Source: Isoetes taiwanensis (Eukaryota > Streptophyta > Lycopodiopsida > Isoetales > Isoetaceae). Taken from it: DNA of 64,000 nucleotides. A program made the position numbers and the translations under genes. The notes beneath the pieces are model-generated. The model searched no databases and was not told the origin of the DNA. It was given only the letters and a program-made list of their open reading frames with translations. Location of the stretch: the NCBI GenBank assembly GCA_021234155.1, contig JAJEKV010000010.1, forward strand, positions 18,327,418 to 18,391,417. Reading direction: 5' to 3'. Shown piece after piece: positions 49,078 through 60,779 of this stretch (its first letter is position 1; each line of letters begins with the position of its first letter).

Positions 49078-49659
49078 TTGTGTGCATTTATGCCCATACC
49101 ATCGCAGAGTTTAATTGGCTGCACTTTATTCACTATGATCCTCAACGTGACCTCGGATTTACCCAATGCTCCCATCATTTTAGTTCATCAATATGTAGAT
49201 TGGCAAAAGTATGGAATCAAGCAAGAAAATCAAGGCTACAATATCAAGGATGCGCTGCCACCATATAAAAGTTTACTAGCAAACTTGAATGCAAAATTAA
49301 CATCCTTAACTTCATATTCTGCTAAAAGATGGTTTGCTTATATTTTTCAAGCCATGCAAGGTTTAGAAATTCCTTGGGCCATGATTGTTCATTCTCAACT
49401 TGTTTATGCTTTAGGCAATGGATTTAAAATCAGCCCATGTGCTGCATTATGTAAAATTCACTTACAACTTATTTTTGACTATCTTTTATGTGAACAGATT
49501 GACACACTAACAAAGATGATTCAGCCACTAGAAGCACCAGCTGAGGCAGTTTTCCAGGTCCAAACAGTACCTCAAGTGCACGACGCATCAGTAAACCAAA
49601 AGACCCTTCCATTTTTCAACATCCAACAAAAGTTTATTGAAGAGATCAAGGAAATTTAA
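49078..49659 (+). CDS. Unassigned 193-residue ORF downstream of integrase
   Basis: This is the longest uninterrupted frame in the window and is in sense with the retrotransposon. The protein has mixed hydrophobic segments (near residues 14-36 and 120-150), a YGIKQENQGYNIKD stretch, and an acidic-lysine end (FIEEIKEI). The first 15 or so residues overlap another frame, so the start is uncertain; the internal start context gives no help. Athila-type elements often carry extra ORFs here, sometimes called envelope-like, but I see no signal peptide, cleavage site or other feature that would support that label. An intact 193-codon frame is notable in an element otherwise full of breaks. It may be an accident of length or a sign that this part is younger. 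Confidence 0.35.
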   Translation: MCAFMPIPSQSLIGCTLFTMILNVTSDLPNAPIILVHQYVDWQKYGIKQENQGYNIKDALPPYKSLLANLNAKLTSLTSYSAKRWFAYIFQAMQGLEIPWAMIVHSQLVYALGNGFKISPCAALCKIHLQLIFDYLLCEQIDTLTKMIQPLEAPAEAVFQVQTVPQVHDASVNQKTLPFFNIQQKFIEEIKEI

Positions 49660-51200
49660 AAAGACTCACAGATTGTTGATTTGATAAAGTATTAAAATAT
49701 CATTCCTCGCTACTAAGATTACAAGTTTAGAAGTTGAACCGCAAGCTGGGCAGTGATATATTTAGAAGTTGAACTTATACGATCCTCGAGACATCCACTT
49801 ACTTCTGCATCGCACCAGCATCTTTGCAAAACAAAGGCTAATTTTGATCCTAGGTTTTGACGTTGGTGTTTTGATTGAAAACAAAGCTAATTGATTATAA
49901 TTCTCAGCTGATTAATCGAAGTTACAAAAAACTATAGTTCATAACTTACAAGCTTTTGTGAAAAATAGCATAGCTCACCTGCATCCGCTTGTTTATGAAG
50001 TAGCAAAATTTACTGCTAAATTGCCGGAAATTATCATCACTCCACATGCGTGCTAAGGACACATTGATCAATATCAATCCAAACTTGTCTTGCGGTGAAA
50101 ACAAAGATGGATACCGACTATTCTTAAAAGCAAGCAACCACGGCTCATCGCAGTTGTCGAGTTAGCAGAAAGGAGCAGCCGCCTAGTATCTTCCTGCTAC
50201 TGTGAGCCCTCGAACTTACGTATTATAGGGGCTGCGGTGAGGCGTAAGATAAATGCCCATTCCGGCGGGATGCGGCTTTGCATTTTTTTCTCCGATGTCA
50301 TGCATGTGAAGGTTGGTGGAGTTGTCTCCGCTTACCAGGGCGGAGCGGCAAGACTCCGATCAGTTCTCACCATCTTTTGGTTCAGTTTCAACACCTTAGT
50401 CGCTTACATGTCTTTCAAGATGGCAACCATCTCGTAGGGACTAGTTTCAAAGATGAGGACCTCTCTCCCTTCGGGCCAGTAACCGTGAAGAGGAGCTCTG
50501 GTAAAGGTGAGGGTTCTACCGCAAAAGAAGTGTGGGCAAAGGCATGGGAGGCGCAAAGAATTATTCTAGATCAATGGCCTTCCAACTTTGGATGTGCTAT
50601 GTCTAGATAATTTTAGAAGCACAAAATTACCTCTAGCATTAGCATTATCTTCTTGGTAGTCTTTTAATACTTGGTTCTTTGTTTGATGACGGGCCTAGTC
50701 CCTGTGTTTTAAATGGTCACAGTTCCTCGTATGTGCCGGCCCCATAACCTGGGTTCCAAGTGACGAAAAATCCATCTTATCTTATCTTATCTTATCTATT
50801 GCTTTGTTCGAGAAGATGGCTTCAAAGTCAGGGATTTGGCAACCATGGTAAGCTTACTAAAAGAGATCTACACATTCTACCAAAATTACAAGCATGTTCA
50901 CTTGTCGTGACGCTAAGGTGTGGGAGCGAGGGAGAGCTGCCACTCTTGAGGATGCACTTATACAAAGGGGGGGTATGCCATAAAGGCAAGAGAGTGGACC
51001 AAAAACACCCCGAGCACGGGTTTTTGAAAGGCAAATTTGACCCCTTCCATACAAAACTTACTCCAAGTAGTGGTCAAAACCCCTAACTCCTCGCCGCATA
51101 ATGTGGAAATGGTCCAAAAACCCCTACAAGTCACTCATGCACATTAGGCACCTAAAGTGAACCCCCCTTGTTGCTCTCCCAAAATAGGGAATAATGATGG
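49660..51200. other. Element interior, no recognised gene; small TCTTA microsatellite
   Basis: A (TCTTA)n run lies at 50772-50800. Frames at 50237-50610 and 50760-51086 are overlapping and unrecognised. Confidence 0.45.
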
Positions 51201-51204
51201 GTGA

Positions 51205-51547
51205 GAAACAAAGAGGAAGATGTGGAGACGTACAATTGAGGAAGCCGAATGTGGTGTTAGAGGCCATGTTCGATCTCGATGAAGGAGAACGTGATGTAGA
51301 AAGATCAAAGACGCCAAATGACACGCCTTAGGTTTCCGAACTATGAAAATGAGTATTGAAGCTACTAGGATAAAGTAGACGGGTTGGAATTTAAAGTATA
51401 CTGAATGTTTAAAAGTTGAAGTCATTTAATATTGTGCTTACGCCCATGTAAGGCAAACCATGAATCCAAGTGGGAGATTGTTTCTTCCATACTATATAAG
51501 GAGCAAGGGACGTTGTTGTGAGTTTAGGAGATTTGAATAGAAGAGGT
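51205..51547 (+). other. 3' interior next to the LTR, with a weak purine tract
   Basis: Related to 30755-31095. It ends TTGAATAGAAGAGGT directly before the 3' LTR; AGAAGAGG may be a decayed polypurine tract, the primer for plus-strand synthesis. Confidence 0.5.
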
Positions 51548-52100
51548 TGTTGTCGTATTGTTGATGTGTTTTCAAGTGCATTTTGTCTCCTCTAATGTAA
51601 TATTGCACAATGGCTAAACAACAATGAATGTCTTAAGAATTTACTAAGAAAACCTAATTGGGCAAGAACGTAAGCAAAATCGAATTGGGTCAAGCTGCCC
51701 AACCTGCTTTGACCAGAACTTCTGCCGCACCTATGCGTAACGGTTGACCCTAAATGGGTCGCTTTTGGATTAGAGACATCGACCGTTCGTGGTTTCCGCT
51801 TCGTGCTTTCGGTTCAAAAACTTTATCATGGCTGCCATAGCCCTTCTCTGTGAGAAACCTACTGATTCTCGATCCTATTTATAAGTGCATTGCATTTTAA
51901 TCCATTCTAATCAATTTGCTCATATTTAGCAACTTCCTGTGGAGATCCAAAGCAACAACAGAAGAGGCTTCCGAGGTGAATTGGTTCTGCTATTTGGAGT
52001 GCTCGGGTGAGTTCTCATTCTACATGGATGTTTATTGGAAAGTTTCAAGTTTATTTCTTAGAGCGAGAATCTATATGTTAACAAAGTAAGAGCTAATGCT
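51548..52100 (+). repeat. 3' LTR
   Basis: Begins TGTTGTCGTATTGTTG and is colinear with 42920-43455, including TTGCATTTTAATCCATTCTAA and GGTGAGTTCTCATTCTACAT. The end near ATATGTTAACAAAG is uncertain by about 15 bp. Confidence 0.75.
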
Positions 52101-52690
52101 TTGCATGGCATACAATGTAATCCAAATCACCGTGACACTCAACTGGAGCAGGAGGCACTGCCAGCTATTTGTAGCCGGAAACCCGGGATTCCCCAAATAC
52201 TTATAGGTCAGAGCCACCTTGTCATGAACCTACGCGAAAACAAGAAAAATATGTGGAAAATACGCAAGAAATACGGCAGAAATACGCCAAGATCGGCAAG
52301 AAATCTGATATATGAACAGGAATCAAGAATACAATGGCTCAAGGCAAGGTGAACACGGTGGCATGTATGCCTGTAAGGCTCAAGACTGCGTTGGAACTTA
52401 ATGGTTCGACAAGGAGGTGCCTCCTATATCTAGCTAATCTGGCTAGGATCGCTACCACCCAATGGGCGAGATCATGCCAAGTACCAGAGTTTAGATAATT
52501 AGGTTCTAGAATATTCTAGAAACCCTCCTCAAGATTGTTCCACATATGAGGAAGACGTGAAGAAATATCTTCAACAAAATATTGGTAGCGACTTAAGAGT
52601 TTGTGACCAGAATCGAAGGTTGCGAGTTCAAATCCCCGCCTTTGTGCAAATACCTTTGCATCCGCAGGTGACGACTATCTTTATACATAC
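52101..52690. other. Spacer between two retrotransposons
   Basis: No gene recognised. The frame at 52557-52937 (+) is antisense to the chromodomain-region remnant and probably spurious. Confidence 0.4.
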
Positions 52691-52759
52691 GAGTATAATG
52701 TTCGGTGATGATGCTAATATCCGTATGGTCGCTACACCATTCCCTCCCACGATGCATGA

Positions 52760-52950
52760 CGAACTTCTGAATGGGGCCGAGTACTCAAACTTGGTCGATC
52801 CGAGTAATGCTCAAGTGAAACTCGTACCTTATCGTGAAATACCCGCATTCCCTACAGACCTGTGTTCTATCTCTTGGCAAGTAACCCTTCCCAATGACAA
52901 AGTAATACAATCACGACGAAGAAACTTGAGTCCGTAATCAACTTAACCCC
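52760..52950 (-). pseudogene. Chromodomain-like remnant
   Basis: After the integrase C-terminus the minus strand gives ILDSSFF (a shifted ILDSRxxRR motif), then CHWEG, where chromodomains have (V)HW(K/E)GY. The chromodomain tethers integration to marked chromatin. The rest of the fold is scrambled, so this call depends partly on position. Confidence 0.5.
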
Positions 52951-53019
52951 CATGATCATCAATTTCACCGTGGTGGCTATGAGGAACGCGATCCGAAAAG
53001 TATTGACCGTGGTAGGGCT

Positions 53020-54010
53020 CCATAACAGAGAAACATAAATATCGGATGGTCAACAATCGAGGGAGCTCGAGCCGAATGCCACATTGCCGATTCGGGTCAG
53101 ATCCGGTAAGGACCAAGGCGATTTATAATGCTTATTGTTGGTAGGACATGGCGTAGGAGATCTCACGGGTTAGCGACAAGGTCACCAACGTGAAACTTAG
53201 GAGCTCTCGCCTATACAAATCAGCATAATGTCGATAGTGCATATCCCCGCGTTTCGCGAAGATGATGCTGGAAGATCCGATTGAAGAGCTCGAGTTTTCA
53301 AGCCGAGATCAAAGACTAGGATTGGACCGAGTCACCACAACATGCTAAAGGACCAACGAGGATGCCACTCGTAGTTTAGAAAGAATGGGAGTCCGCCAAG
53401 GAAGCATGTAACGAAGTTATTATAGGCAAACCCGCCCATCGAAAAGATAATCGACCCAATCATCCCGCCGACAATTGATAAAAGCAAATCTTAAATATTG
53501 CCCAGTCTCTGACACGTGCTCCGCCCGCCCATTACTGGTCGATGACCATGTCGAGCGGTCGATATACACACCCAAAAGCCGCCCAAAACCTCATGGTTTA
53601 ACTCGATCCATGACTCTGATTTATAGTAAGAGCCTGGGCAAAACCGTGAAGTCCGACTACTTACCAAGAAGAAGATCCGTTGTTCCTTCAACGGGTGATG
53701 GTGACGCTGGTAGGAATAAAATGAGCCATCTTAGAGAAACGATCAACGAGCAACTATGATGGCATCATAACCCCGAGAGACCTGCAACTCGGGATAAAGT
53801 TCATAGAAATGCTCTTCCAATGTCCATCATCCGGTGACCGCTGGCTAAAAGAAGGCCATGGGGGAAGATGCCTTGAACCTTGGCTCGATGTTGCATGTCA
53901 CAGATTAAATAAAAAGCTTCCGAGAGCGATGAAGCCCAGCCACCAATACTCCTCGATCAATAAGTTCAAAAGTCTCACACTCCAAAGTGTCCCGCCCATA
54001 GTGAATCAGC
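53020..54010 (-). pseudogene. Chromovirus integrase remnant
   Basis: Order on the minus strand: YWWPGLHRSRK-like spacer (about 53960), a K..SP.GLLQP block (about 53860), GYDAIIV and FSKMAHFIPTSVTIT (53780-53700, the end of the core's first strand region), then an EQYLR..INCRRDDWVDYLF block (about 53490-53430), FLNYEWHPRW (about 53370-53340), and the C-terminal part with KFHVGDLV (about 53200), LGPYRI (about 53110) and LELPRLL..EPYH (about 53075-53020). Breaks occur between most blocks. Confidence 0.8.
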
Positions 54011-54329
54011 GGCAAGTCCGTGGAGAACCCGGCTTCAGGAAGCACCATCCGGCACACATGTAGCCATCATGGAATAGAAGTCCATCTCGAATCATGAAAA
54101 CGATCATCGCCCTGATCAGACGGTCGAGAAGATGATGCAGAGCCAAGGTGTGAGAATACATCTTGAGCCAATGGATCTAAGGCGTAGATGCTCGTATCAG
54201 ACCCAACAACAAGGCCGTATCATGAGGCTCTCTCTCGATCAAAGTGAGGGACCATAAGCTAGAACCGGTCAAAGTTCTTAGAATAACTCAGAATTGCCGG
54301 GTTAAATACAGGATCACCTAGCTTGGGCC

Positions 54330-54890
54330 TGTAGGAGTGCTGGTGACAAGGCATCGCTTCCTTGGAGGATCCAGGATGGTACTGATCACGAAATCAATCC
54401 GGAGATAATACTTGAGTATGCCAACGCTTGGCCGCATTCGCTGAGCACCTTATAAACCGAAAATACTTAGATTTTGAAGGGATCCGTGGTAGACCGGTGA
54501 TCTTATAAGGAGATCCTTCAGTAACGCCTCCACCTCGCCGAAGTTAAACCCACTATCGCTAACAACCCTTTTGTCATAAACAGATAGTTGATTTCAAGAA
54601 TGGAACCTCATATAAGCGCCACGGATGCAATTTATATCATCCTCCCCGTGACAGATCCCACCAAGCGCAAAAATCTAAGCATCCGCTCGACAACATATGG
54701 GCGCAGCGATCTCGCATGAGCAAGAACTGCGCATGGGGAAAGCATGCTTCGTGGTAACGAAGCAGCATTCCGGCCTACGCCCATTCAAATGGCACGTCCT
54801 AACCATGAGGCGTGGCTGGAAGGGCACCCCAAATAATCCCATGAGCAGAAATTGGCAAACCCAAGAAAATAATCGAACATCTCGAATCTG
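54330..54890 (-). pseudogene. RNase H and connection domain remnant
   Basis: After the RT thumb, fragments resemble the connection and RNase H domains: a YDK..LAIV-like block (about 54570), an LQNLSIF block (about 54465) and a shifted IS..HPGSSKE block (about 54390-54360), comparable with the family's TDH..NL.YF and YRPG.KN. All catalytic residues cannot be traced. Confidence 0.55.
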
Positions 54891-54959
54891 ATGGTGTTTG
54901 CCACTCCTGCAATGCTACGACCTTTTCGAGATCCATAGAGACCCATGAGTGATGCGATA

Positions 54960-55450
54960 GCCAAGTGAACTCCGCATTATTCGCTTCGAATCATACCAAG
55001 TTTGCAGGCAACCATGCCTAAGCTTCAAGGACTCCGCCGAACATGCCTTCATGTCCTTCGAGAGTCTTAGAAATAAGAATATCATCCAAATAGATGATAA
55101 CAAAAGTGTCTAAGAACTCGAAACATCATTGGCTACAGTCGAACACGTGAAAGCATTGGTAAGTCCAAACCAAGAATCTGTGGTGCCTAAATGGGCCATA
55201 CCGAGTACCTAAAGGTATTTTCCAATACCTCCCGGACCGAATAAGATTAGAAAGCACTCAAGATCAATCTTCAGAAAATAATGTGACCTTGGAGTCGTTT
55301 CCAACAACTCCGGGATCGTGAGGAAGCTGACAATTTATCTCTAAGACGACGACGAGGTCAGAATAATCAACGCACTGTGACGTGAGCTAATCATCCTCTT
55401 TTTTGACGGAAGAAGATAGGCGCCCACAGTGGACTGAAATGTCGAATGGC
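54960..55450 (-). pseudogene. Reverse transcriptase remnant
   Basis: From high to low coordinate the frames give GAPIFF (about 55425), a CVDY block (about 55370), a shifted KIDL..NLIR block (about 55265-55230), then FVIIYLDDILIS (55104-55070), the catalytic YxDD motif. Next come a thumb-like stretch and VSMDLEKVVALQEW (about 54945-54905). The order and spacing are those of Ty3 RT. Confidence 0.8.
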
Positions 55451-56299
55451 CAGTGTTGGACTAGATTCTTCAATATAATCCAAGTAAAACCTTCAATTCA
55501 TGAGATAGACCATATATCGGACCATATGGCAGCGTTGTCTCAACAAATCAATAGGACAATCATATATCGGCTCTAGGAGTTTGCCGGCCGGACTTTTGTC
55601 AAAACACTTATAGTCGCCATATTTATCTCGGGAAGAATTAAGCAGATTACGGGTGCCCAAATTTAGCCGATGGGTGAACTCACTGTAAACACCGAACTTG
55701 ATCTTGCCTTTCTAGATTTACCGAACTCGGGCGAGAAATTGGAGATAAATCGAGGGCATGAAGAAGCCTCTACAAAAAGGTGGAGCAAACATGAACGTGA
55801 GTGTGAGCAACAGAACATTGGAGCATGAATCGATCAAGAATCGGAGCAAGAAATGTGGACCTGAGCAAGAATCGAGCAGGAGCGTAAACCAAACCGAGCA
55901 GAGAAACTGGAGTTGAGCTGGAGCCGGCACATCATCACCAGAATATGGTCGTAATCGCATGAACCGGAGCGAGGCAAGAGTTGAATCGTAACAGGAACAG
56001 TAAACAGAATAGCAAGGACTAGGGGTCATGATACCGCATTTTATCAAGTCGGCGCAGACCGACATCTCGCGATGAGCTAGAACTAGAGCCAGAACCAAAG
56101 AAATCAAAATGGATCTAGCACGCCAATCAATCATGGTTATGTAGCTCGAGTCGTAAGGCACTCCAAGACTATTGGAGCATGAGGGCTAGCAATGAGATTA
56201 AAGGAAATACTACAAGAAACTCCCAACAAAACCCTAAGAGGTTGCCAGCATATCTCTATGACTGGGTACCGAGATCTCCTGGCCCATCAATCACTTTAC

Positions 56300-56400
56300 G
56301 TACAGTGGATGCTCAACCTTGTTTAGGGATGGCGCGTTTACTTGGCGTAACGCACTATCCATAAAGCAAGTATTTGCACCACAATCAAGTTGTGCCAACA
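56300..56400 (-). pseudogene. Retropepsin active-site remnant
   Basis: The minus strand reads LAQLDCGANTCFMDSALRQ across 56345-56400. DCGA stands where Ty3 proteases have D(S/T)GA, followed by the expected F(I/M)xxxL helix. This aspartic protease would cleave the element's polyprotein. Flanking sequence is too broken to follow. Confidence 0.6.
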
Positions 56401-56569
56401 CTGCAATTCTCCAACTTCCGACATTTCAATGATATAGGGATGAAAACGCGTCGACCTTTATCCGGGATAGAATAAAACATGTCAAGAAATATGGAAGGAG
56501 TCCGGTAGTATGGCCAGCCGACGAGCCGACCCTACTACTTGACCGTCCTCAAGCTCGAACGTTTGGACA

Positions 56570-57300
56570 CTTCACAGGCATCCACGAGCATGGCCGGGGC
56601 CCTCCACAAGAGAGGCAAAGGTTGGTATTCTCTTCGACGCTTCCTGCGGGCATAAAGGTCTCTCATCAACTGCATAGGCTCAGTCCCGACTGTCGGATTC
56701 TATCACGACATCGGGAGGACGAGCTACGCGCTTCGTGATTGGAAGACCTGACTATGTCTCTCTTTCCCACGCTTGAAGAGCCAAATTATCACATCAAACC
56801 GCAACCACGGCTTCTTCCAAAGTCCGAGGCTTCCACAGACAACATATCTTACATGCTCTCGTAACCTCCCTTCGGAAATAATCTCAAGTGCAACATCGTC
56901 TCTAGGCAATGTCTACCAAAATCTCACGAAATTGGCGTATACATCAAGCTTCTGACGAGAGCCTTGCCTTAGATCACAGAGTTTTGTAGGATCACTGCAT
57001 ACCGGGACGATCGGTTTCCAAAGCATGCCTGAAATCAGAGGTGAAAGCAAAGAAAATCTTAACTCAAATTTTTCTCTAACAAAGGAGCAAAACCAACTTA
57101 GAGCTGGCCCCCTGAGAAGAGAACTAACCAGCCCCACTTGTTCTTGGGCCGTGATATCTATGAGGATGGAGCCGAATCACAAGCCTCATCTCGATTCAAA
57201 AATCACGAGCTTAGACCGAAAGTGCCATCAAACTTCTCTCGCAAGGATCTTAGGCTCGATAGCCTCAATCCCGAAAGAAGTAAGGCCCATGTGAAGCAAT
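56570..57300 (-). pseudogene. Ty3 gag remnant with CCHC knuckle
   Basis: The capsid-like part reads SSLLRGPALSWFCSFVRE (57130-57075), then LCDLRQGS (about 56960) and, after a frame change, PRTLEEAV (about 56825). These match the usual LxGxAxxWW..F, LRQ and PxTLEEA landmarks of Ty3 gag. A zinc knuckle with C, C, H, C spacing lies near 56590-56625 but needs one base removed from a C run to read through. Gag forms the particle that packages element RNA. Confidence 0.65.
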
Positions 57301-57590
57301 ACGTCTTTAAGCTCTTTATTGTCCAACCGCAATCGGCCGTATACTTGAACAAGCTGTTGACTCACTGTGACTAAGCTTCTAAACTCGACACGAAATAATT
57401 AGCTTAGAATATTCCCTCGATAAAGGATCCAATGCTAAGTCGGTTTATTATTTTATAGGCTTCCTATTTGTTCACATGCAAAATAGATTGCTTAGTGATG
57501 CAATACAACAAGTGGTATGTGTGTCTATATGCTACTTATCTATTTGTTCATGTGAGAATGTCTAGAATACATTACTTTTATATATTTTGA

Positions 57591-57742
57591 TGCAATATTA
57601 CAGAGCCAAGTCAAAACCTTGTTGAAATTGTTCCAGAGCCCAGTCAGAAAAAGAAACCTCGTGGAAGAAAAGCAAAGGAGCCTGCCAAAGCCTCTGCTGA
57701 AGACGTGCAAAAAGGAAGAGGCACAAACTGGAAAGATTGAAG
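57591..57742 (+). pseudogene. Basic AT-hook-like coding stretch upstream of the Harbinger transposase
   Basis: A 50-codon frame without ATG, preceded by a TTACAG acceptor-like site, reads EPSQKKKPRGRKAKEPAKA and then QKGRGTNWKD. PRGRK is an AT-hook core. GRGTNWKD resembles the start of the Myb-like domain of the second protein of plant Harbinger elements (typically ..G.NWT..ED). AAAAGGAAGAGGCACAAACT is duplicated at 57708 and about 57748 within it. It is probably the remnant of that accessory DNA-binding protein, but the evidence is thin. Confidence 0.3.
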
Positions 57743-58034
57743 TAGAAAAAAGGAAGAGGCACAAACTGAGAAACTGCAGTAGCAGCCACTTTAAACTAGT
57801 CTTCCACTTGTCAAATCAATCAAACTAGTCGAGTAATGTTTTTTGCTTATTTTATTTCTAATGAAGTAATTGTTTTCCATTGGATAAATTAGTCTTCCAG
57901 TTGTTCTATTTGTAATGGATTGCATAATTGTCAAACTAGTCTTCCACTTGTGAATTTTTAAAGTTTTGTTTTAAATTCAAACTCTTACCATTAGTGGACG
58001 ATAAAAAAACTATTATATTCTATTCTATTCTATC

Positions 58035-58639
58035 ATGTATTGCATGCTTAGGTCATATCTATTGGCATGGATCCAACTATTTGGCAGAGTCTTCTTCAAG
58101 TTTGCCAAGCACTTTGATATTTTCATCATGCTTGAGTTGTTGAGGCCTAGTGATGCACAGCCGTCAGCTAGGTACATGAAAGCATGTATGCAACTCATTG
58201 AATTAGTGAGCTACATGCCCTTCATGAAGAGGGAAAAGCCTATTCATATGTATAAGCGGTCCAAGGTTTATGAGAATATACCATCAATGAGCCACACCGG
58301 CAGAATGTTTCGCCAAAGAATGAGGGGTGTCTGTAGAACCTTTCAATGGGTTTGTGATATTTTGCACCCAGTCTTATAGAAAAAAGATCTCAATATGCGG
58401 ATGGCAATAGAAGTGCCAAAAGAGGTTGCCATTGCATTGACGAATCATAGATGCATTATCGAATTTAGTCGAGCTATCAAGCTAAAACGAGAGAACTTTA
58501 TCAGAATTGCATTGGCCAAATGAAATCAATGCAAAGAGTTTGCTATTGTATATGAGGCAAAAACAGGTATTCCTACGTAATTGCCAAGAGATGGTAGTCA
58601 TATTCCTATCATGTACCTCCAATCGATCATGTCATAGGA
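58035..58639 (+). pseudogene. PIF/Harbinger transposase, N-terminal part
   Basis: The DDE nuclease of PIF/Harbinger elements cuts and joins transposon DNA. The frame at 58035-58379 leads into MFRQRMRGVCRTFQWVCDIL, then (frame change at the TAG near 58377) KKDLNMRMAIEVPKEVAIAL, the helix-turn-helix region of the family (FR.RMS..TF..IC..L.P.L.K.....R.AI...KRVA.AL). DGSHIPI at 58591-58611 is the first catalytic aspartate motif. The frame then meets the T run at 58640. The protein resumes at 61883. Confidence 0.75.
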
Positions 58640-59539
58640 TTTTTTCTTTTTTTTTTTTTTTTTTTTTTTTGTTTGAAGGCAAGGTGAAGCTTAGTATTCA
58701 TATCTCAAAGGTACATAAGAGGTACACTAATCGAGGTATACTTACGCGCATAATATGTTCAAAGACCATACTTCTTATAAAATGAAGTATGTAAGTAGAA
58801 AATTCAGAACCAAACCCCGGATAGTTAATATAGTCAGCGCATCATAAAACTACTAAGAACAAGCTTGGAGAAGGTAGTGAGATCATTAATTTATCGAAAG
58901 ATCAACCAGATCTTGCATTGTGAGATCCGTAACACTTCTTCTTCCAAGTACATGTTCAAGAAATTTCATCAAGTTTATGTTGAGTAATTGCGAAGTCCAA
59001 AGCAGTAACTAGTACATGGGCTTTCAAGCCGCCTCCCACTTATGGTATAAATTCAGAAAATACGCCCGTTATTATGTCTCCATGCCTCGCCTTTGAGTAC
59101 CTTTTTTGATGGCGATGCATGAATCATTTCCCTGCTTCAGCCGAATGAACATGTCTTCTGGTCACCTCGGAGAGTGAGAACCCATCATCCGAAATACATG
59201 CCACTCCCATCTTCTCTCGCTGCCCCAACTCTATTCAAATTTCTCCGACCGCACTGCAAAACAACATCATTAACAGTTAGATTTAGTACAAGAAATCATG
59301 TGATCCTTGGAATTTGCCAATGGCGTGCCATTCTTGTCATAACCCTGTCCTCTTGTCATGAAAAGTCAATGGCTGAGTCTATTAGAGAGCTTAAAAAGAC
59401 CTCATGAATCCATGTCAAGTTTGGAATCTTCTTTATAAGAATCCTATTTCAGAGTTTCCATATGGCCCAAGAACCCAAGGATCTAACAAGATTAGTAACC
59501 CGCGAGTTCGTGAATACCATATTCACCTGTGTGACCTTT

Positions 59540-60460
59540 GTTTACCTGAGCAAATCTAACACCAAAATTCCTGAATCTTAGGACAAAGGAAAACATGGTT
59601 AGAGGTCTCAATTTGTCCACACCTCAGGGACATGTTTTAAATGGCTTGTCAATTTTGTTTTCTATGATTGGTGGTCAAACTCGACATGCAGGATCGTACC
59701 AAAAGTCTTAACTTTGTTTTGTTGTGCACCTTCCACCTCGCATCACATATAGCAGCTACCTTTTTTCTCTCTCAGCCCGTAGTTGTGTAGCTTTGGATGG
59801 TTTGTTTGACCAAGACGAGTAGATATCCTTTACAGTATATTTTCCCTACCCTTTAGGTGCCACCCATTTGAACTTTCACACACCTTCATATCTCCCACTT
59901 TATCCATGATGAGCCTGTTAGATTTTATCTAATTGTGAGCCTTCGTGAGTAAGGATATTTCTCCAGCCCTTCCAGTGTAATCTCCTTTTCAAGTCTCAAT
60001 TTTTCTCGATCTCGAGGCTATCAGATGTACTTTCTTGTGGATAAGCGAGCCAGTACCACACATCGTGGTAATACTGTGGATGCCAAAAAGAAGTGGATAT
60101 CCTGCATCTTGTATCAATGATTGGGGCCTGTGAATACGTTGTACTGTATTCCATGCTTCAAACATTCTTCTTAGCACAATGGAAGTATTTGGGCATGGAG
60201 GAATTGAAGAAAGTCGAATCAAGTTCATGTCTTGTGAGTGTGACTCGCCAATGTGGTAAGACTCGCACTCCACATCTTAATATTATCGGGATGGTGAGGA
60301 GTTGTGGATATCTCCATATCATTTTTTTTGGTAGCAAGTGCTTGAGCTATAAATAGGTCTTGCAACCAAGTCCTCCTTTCTTTCCTAGGGTTTGATGAGG
60401 TCTCCCTCGTGCAACCTTGTAATTCCTTTGCCAAATAAACTCATTCGATTGGTCACTAAT
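59540..60460 (-). pseudogene. LINE C-terminal region with zinc-binding (zf-RVT-like) domain
   Basis: Downstream of the RT, coding-like pieces continue (a W.RN.K.A...R..GGLG-like stretch near 60420-60360), then YTVKDIYSSW (about 59840-59810), ARWKVHNKTK (about 59740-59710) and a degraded C..C..IETSNHVFLCPKIQEFW block (about 59635-59570). This matches the order of the zinc-binding domain at the C-terminus of plant L1-type proteins. Beyond 59540 the strand reads as 3' untranslated sequence to the poly(A). Confidence 0.6.
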
Positions 60461-60779
60461 CTTGTTATAGAAGCTTTATCTCCAACAATAAGATGAAAAA
60501 TATATATGTGTGTTACTAATGACAAAGATTGGCAATCCTGTGACTTACCGTACCCAAAGATAGAGAAGAGGAGTACATCCTCAGCTTCTTTTTTAATTTA
60601 GTAATTACTGCTCCCATAAACCCTGTGAGGAAGGAATTGTATTAGGGGGAATCCTAAGGATTGATGTACCAAAGATCTCTCTTGCTTTTTAAGATTTTTT
60701 ATCCCTCAGAGTATGCCTTCTGTGATTCAGAATTATTGCACATTTATTCTTGTTTAGCATGACCTAGAGATGTATCCAA

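Larger units (their letters stand above)
42920..52100 (+). mobile_element. Athila/Tat-like Ty3 LTR retrotransposon, decayed
   Basis: Two related LTRs (42920-43455 and 51548-about 52100) face the same way. A primer site just inside the 5' LTR matches the tRNA-Asp type used by the Athila/Tat branch, and an integrase remnant lies in the interior on the same strand. Between integrase and 3' LTR are 3 kb of extra sequence with a 193-codon frame, as in Athila-type elements, which carry additional DNA after pol. Gag, protease and RT were not recognised in 43.5-47.2 kb; part of that interval is taken up by the inverted-repeat element at 44433-46190. The two LTRs have diverged by many substitutions and indels, so the insertion is old. 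Confidence 0.75.
52700..57300 (-). mobile_element. Chromodomain Ty3 retrotransposon (chromovirus), decayed
   Basis: On the minus strand all main domains appear in the order gag, CCHC knuckle, protease, RT, RNase H, integrase, chromodomain, which is the chromovirus order. Each is frameshifted. No LTR pair or primer site was found on either side, so the ends were lost or have diverged past recognition. Frames overlapping on the plus strand through this stretch are antisense artefacts. Confidence 0.8.

Noticed and set aside
52584-52642. tRNA-like stretch with a B-box-like GAGTTCAAATCC and an A-box-like upstream word
   Set aside because: The anticodon and T stems do not pair properly and no acceptor stem was found. 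At most it is a tRNA-derived relic.
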